Made by a program: the position numbers and the translations under genes. Shown in pieces: positions 5,917 through 7,830 of a stretch of DNA of 7,830 nt. This stretch comes from a bacterium (lineage in GTDB: Bacteria; Patescibacteriota; Patescibacteriia; Magasanikbacterales; GWA2-37-8). How positions within the stretch are numbered: the first letter of the stretch is position 1; each line of letters starts with the position of its first letter. The stretch spans positions 1 through 7,830 of the forward strand of contig JAJYIJ010000046.1 of the NCBI GenBank assembly GCA_021790135.1. The letters are read 5' to 3'. The notes under the pieces are model-generated. The model did not search any database. It had not been told where the DNA came from and saw only the letters and a program-made list of their open reading frames with translations.

Positions 5917-5931
5917 ACGATGAGAAAATGG

Positions 5932-6372
5932 TTATTTTTCTGTTGTTTGATTTTCTTTTGTGCTCGTATATAGTGAACCGAGTACGCCATTCACAAATTT
6001 ACCCGATGATCCGCCGCCGAAATTTTTTGCTAATTCGATCGCTTCGTTAATGGCCACTTTTGGCGGGATGTCCTTGGCGAATTTAAGTTCCCAGACACCT
6101 AGACGCAGAATATTACGGTCGACAATTGTAATTTGGTTAATGGGCCAGCTGGGGGCGTAGCGGGAGATGATCTGGTCAATTTCTTCCAGATGTTCGGTGA
6201 CACCATCAATCAAAGTTGTGACGAAAGCCTTTTCTTCCATGCCGGGGGCAAATTCTTTCAAATTATGCTCGAGGATGGCGGGCAGAATGGCGGTTGGCGA
6301 ACCACGAAAATCCCATTCAAACAGAGACTGGAGAGCGATGGAACGAGCAAGGTGTCTGTTGGGCATACTCAT
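5932..6372 (-). CDS. nusB: Transcription antitermination factor NusB
   Basis: This 146-residue all-helical RNA-binding protein normally pairs with NusE (ribosomal protein S10) on boxA RNA during rRNA transcription antitermination. Family blocks are RHLARSIALQSLFEWDF (6-22), the DRNILRLGVWEL helix (85-96), and VAINEAIELAKNFGGGSSGKFVNGVLG (106-132), whose NEAIELAK..G...S.KFVNGVL pattern is diagnostic. The length is normal. Start ATG 6372 is preceded by GGGA at 6-nt spacing; a second in-frame ATG at 6366 would drop two residues. The ribosome-binding site lies in the 3' arm of a short hairpin (see 6376-6394). rpmF is 69 nt upstream and rnc follows on the same strand, grouping rRNA transcription and processing functions in one unit. 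Confidence 0.95.
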   Translation of the reverse strand: MSMPNRHLARSIALQSLFEWDFRGSPTAILPAILEHNLKEFAPGMEEKAFVTTLIDGVTEHLEEIDQIISRYAPSWPINQITIVDRNILRLGVWELKFAKDIPPKVAINEAIELAKNFGGGSSGKFVNGVLGSLYTSTKENQTTEK

Positions 6373-6375
6373 TAT

Positions 6376-6394
6376 GGTTCCCGCAAAAGGGACC
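6376..6394 (-). promoter_or_regulatory. nusB: Hairpin covering the nusB ribosome-binding site
   Basis: On the minus strand GGTCCC (6394-6389) can pair with GGGAACC (6382-6376), leaving one bulged A and a 6-nt loop. The 3' arm contains the GGGA that serves as nusB Shine-Dalgarno sequence, 6 nt from the ATG. Pairing would mask it, so translation of nusB could be restrained or coupled to ribosomes leaving rpmF. The effect is inferred from the pairing alone. Confidence 0.4.
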
Positions 6395-6441
6395 TGGATT
6401 TATAATAAGTGGATCCTCTTTATGAGGGTACCTGACCAGGT

Positions 6442-6630
6442 TTATTTTTTTGGCGCTGCAACCTTAACTACTTGTCGGCCGCGGTAGGTGCCACAAAAGG
6501 CACAGGCACGGTGCGGACGGACGGCTTTGCCACATTTTGGACAATGATTAACGCTAATTCCTGACAAAGCGATGTGCGTCAGGCGGCGACGTTTATCACT
6601 GGAGGTTCGGCGATGACCGGGAAGACCCAT
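6442..6630 (-). CDS. rpmF: 50S ribosomal protein L32 (bL32)
   Basis: This 62-residue large-subunit ribosomal protein has the typical basic N-terminus MGLPGHRRTSSDKRRR. A four-cysteine zinc ribbon follows, C30-P-K-C33 and C43-A-F-C46, in the L32 pattern HCPKCG...PHRACAFCGTYRGRQV. All four zinc ligands are kept, so this is the zinc-binding form rather than a cysteine-less paralogue. The length is normal. ATG 6630 is the start because MGLPGHRRTS is the family N-terminus. No Shine-Dalgarno sequence precedes it. It is the first gene of the minus-strand operon, with a strong promoter whose predicted start lies about 34 nt upstream. nusB and rnc follow. Confidence 0.96.
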   Translation of the reverse strand: MGLPGHRRTSSDKRRRLTHIALSGISVNHCPKCGKAVRPHRACAFCGTYRGRQVVKVAAPKK

Positions 6631-6670
6631 ACAATTATTAATTTCGTTAAATTAGTGAAAAAGTGCAAAT

Positions 6671-6699
6671 ACTATAGCATAAATAAAGGATTTTGGCAA
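6671..6699 (-). promoter_or_regulatory. Extended -10 sigma70-type promoter of the rpmF-nusB-rnc-tRNA unit
   Basis: On the minus strand the -35 box is TTGCCA (6699-6694, 5 of 6 to consensus). It is separated by exactly 17 nt from the -10 box TATAGT (6676-6671, 5 of 6), which is preceded by TGC, an extended -10. The predicted start is near 6664, giving a leader of about 34 nt to rpmF. It is the best promoter match in the window. Its -35 box overlaps that of the rsmE promoter on the other strand. Confidence 0.7.
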
Positions 6700-6721
6700 G
6701 AGCTGTTATTTTATTTAAAAT
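6693..6721 (+). promoter_or_regulatory. Promoter of rsmE and the FemAB-family gene
   Basis: The plus strand has TTGGCA (6693-6698, 5 of 6), a 17-nt spacer, and TAAAAT (6716-6721, 5 of 6). The predicted start is near 6728, leaving a leader of about 74 nt before ATG 6802. Shared -35 bases with the divergent rpmF promoter mean the two polymerases can hardly bind together. The rest of the 171-nt gap between rpmF and rsmE holds no gene that I can support. Confidence 0.55.
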
Positions 6722-6801
6722 TTACAATTTTTAAGCCGGTGTTGGCTACGGTTTTTTCGGTTGACGCTCGAGACTGGAAACGGTACACTGGCAGCAGTAT
6801 G

Positions 6802-7509
6802 ATGCGACATCGATTTTTTACTAACCTTGACTTGTCGGGCGAGACGATCCGCTTGTTGGAGCGTGAGCAAATTCAGCAAATGAGCCGTGTTTTGCAATTG
6901 AAAGTCGGTGAAGAGATAATTCTTTTTAATGGTACGGGAGAAGAAGTGGCCGGGCGTATTACCATTCTCCGCGCAAAAGAAATTGAAATCGCAGTCAGTC
7001 GTCGCCAACAAAATACAAATGAACCAGCCCAGCGAGTGGTGCTTTACTCAGCAATTTTGAAACGGGATAATTTTGAATGGGTCGTACAAAAAGCGACTGA
7101 GGTGGGTGTGGCAGCAATCGTGCCGGTCGTCACCGAGCGGACGGTAAAACGTGGCCTTTCTTTCGAACGACTGCGGAAAATTGCGATTGAGGCGGCAGAA
7201 CAGAGCGGCCGTGCGGTTGTGCCGGAGATACATGAAGCCATGGATCTGCCGCGTGCTTTTGCTGAGGCGGAGAACTTGTTCGGGACGTCTATTTTTTTAG
7301 ATTTTTGTGATAAAAGTTTGACAGCGGAAGATTGCCGCCTATCTTCATCAAAAAATATCGCCCTTTTTATTGGCCCCGAAGGAGGCTGGAGCGAGACTGA
7401 GCGGATGCTGGCGGAAGAAAAAAAGTTTTTGATTCGTTCGCTCGGTAAAACGACACTCCGAGCAGAGACAGCAGCAATCATTGCCAGCTATTTTGCAACT
7501 CATCTGTGA
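6802..7509 (+). CDS. rsmE: 16S rRNA (uracil(1498)-N3)-methyltransferase RsmE
   Basis: This 235-residue SPOUT-class methyltransferase uses S-adenosylmethionine to methylate N3 of U1498 in helix 44 of 16S rRNA. The N-terminal PUA-like domain (about 1-70) begins MRHRFFTN and contains HRF and RVLQLKVGEEIILFNG. The SPOUT domain includes KATEVGV (97-103), EAAEQSGR (130-137), the cofactor-knot motif IGPEGGWSETE (190-200) and SLGKTTLRAETAAI (213-226). All family blocks are present and the length is typical. I chose ATG 6802 (MRHRFF) over the adjacent ATG 6799. The frame stays open upstream to 6574, but that extension runs antisense to rpmF and across the promoters and has no family counterpart. No clear ribosome-binding site is seen. 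The next gene overlaps its TGA stop. Confidence 0.95.
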   Translation: MRHRFFTNLDLSGETIRLLEREQIQQMSRVLQLKVGEEIILFNGTGEEVAGRITILRAKEIEIAVSRRQQNTNEPAQRVVLYSAILKRDNFEWVVQKATEVGVAAIVPVVTERTVKRGLSFERLRKIAIEAAEQSGRAVVPEIHEAMDLPRAFAEAENLFGTSIFLDFCDKSLTAEDCRLSSSKNIALFIGPEGGWSETERMLAEEKKFLIRSLGKTTLRAETAAIIASYFATHL

Positions 7510-7830
7510 TCATATTCGTGTCTCAAAACCAAAAAGAATGGAATGCCTACGCGGCAAGGGCGGGGGCTTCTTTTTTGCAATCGTGGAGCTGGGGCGACAT
7601 TCTTATCTCTGAGGGTAAATTGGTGGAACGCTTGGAAATCCGCAAAGAAGACAAAGTTGTTGCTTTGGCGCAGGTCGTGTATCAAAAATTGCCTTTTGGT
7701 TGGCAGTACGCTTTTTGTCCGGCCGGCCCATCCTTTATTGGTGGGAGCGATCATCAAAACTATGAGGCAGTTTGTTCGGCCTTGTTTGATTATTTAAAAA
7801 TAAAGCGTTGTATTTTTGTACGCATAGAAC
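7506..7830 (+). CDS. FemAB-family peptidoglycan cross-bridge aminoacyltransferase-like protein, N-terminal part
   Basis: About 108 codons are visible; the gene continues past the window end. The N-terminus (start, then IIFVSQNQKEWNAYAAR), the block ASFLQSWSWGDI, a strand with conserved aliphatics (KVVALAQVVYQKLPFGWQYAF) and CPAGPSF match the first GNAT-like domain of FemX/FemAB proteins. These transfer amino acids from aminoacyl-tRNA to lipid II side chains, or act in related acyl transfers. GTG 7506 is preferred because it overlaps the rsmE stop as GTGA and gives the expected N-terminus. GTG 7518 is an alternative. No ribosome-binding site is visible, so coupling to rsmE is likely. The exact substrate cannot be told, since the catalytic C-terminal half and any coiled-coil insert lie outside. 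Confidence 0.85.
   Translation, partial: MIIFVSQNQKEWNAYAARAGASFLQSWSWGDILISEGKLVERLEIRKEDKVVALAQVVYQKLPFGWQYAFCPAGPSFIGGSDHQNYEAVCSALFDYLKIKRCIFVRIE

Noticed and set aside
6734..6757. Attenuator in the rsmE leader (AGCC/GGCT stem followed by a T6 run)
   Set aside because: There are only 4 bp in the stem and a 4-nt gap before the T-run, so it is too weak to support.
6574..6801. N-terminal extension of rsmE by about 76 codons
   Set aside because: It runs antisense to rpmF and across both promoters, shows no RsmE family similarity, and MRHRFF at 6802 is the normal RsmE N-terminus.
1..7830. Alternative genetic code (TGA as glycine, known in some Patescibacteria)
   Set aside because: TGA ends livH, livF and rsmE at the expected family C-termini and does not occur inside recognised domains.
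1..7830. CRISPR array, insertion sequence, integrase or phage gene
   Set aside because: There are no spaced direct repeats, transposase or integrase motifs, or terminal inverted repeats. The only tandem repeat is inside the lysine-rich gene.

Overview
The window looks like a chromosomal segment of a small-genome bacterium, most probably a member of the Candidate Phyla Radiation (Patescibacteria). The style of several proteins suggests this: the ribosomal protein L32 N-terminus, an RNase III with an 'ANT.E' active site, a FemAB-type protein, and an endonuclease Q-like PHP protein. This assignment is inference, since no rRNA or marker search was possible. The genetic code is standard: TGA serves as a stop in livH, livF and rsmE. 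I see no insertion sequence, phage gene, CRISPR array or transfer boundary.

Positions 1-3628 (+) hold the 3' end of an operon for a branched-chain amino acid ABC importer. It runs livH (last 14 codons), livM, livG, livF, then a PHP-domain protein of the endonuclease Q family whose start codon overlaps the end of livF. The genes overlap or lie 3-4 nt apart, so transcriptional and translational coupling is likely. A strong hairpin at 3630-3661 closes the unit.

Positions 3673-3912 (-) hold a tiny gene, missed by ordinary length cut-offs, for a 31-residue peptide of which 20 residues are lysine. It is built from AKKKV pentads encoded by a 30-nt tandem repeat. It has a consensus Shine-Dalgarno sequence, its own terminator (the shared hairpin), and a leader of about 130 nt containing three hairpins. 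This is the most unusual object in the window.

Positions 3985-6699 (-) form what looks like one long information-processing operon: extended -10 promoter, rpmF (L32), nusB, rnc (RNase III), tRNA-Lys(CTT), tRNA-Arg(TCG), possibly followed by nnrD (NAD(P)H-hydrate dehydratase). tRNA-Lys begins only 8 nt after the rnc stop codon, so a mixed mRNA/tRNA transcript is expected. Hairpins precede nusB and rnc. The rnc one recalls the RNase III autoregulatory leader of other bacteria.

Positions 6693-7830 (+) hold a promoter whose -35 box overlaps that of the rpmF promoter back to back. It drives rsmE (16S rRNA m3U1498 methyltransferase), followed by the 5' part of a FemAB-family gene (peptidoglycan cross-bridge aminoacyltransferase type) that overlaps the rsmE stop and runs off the window.
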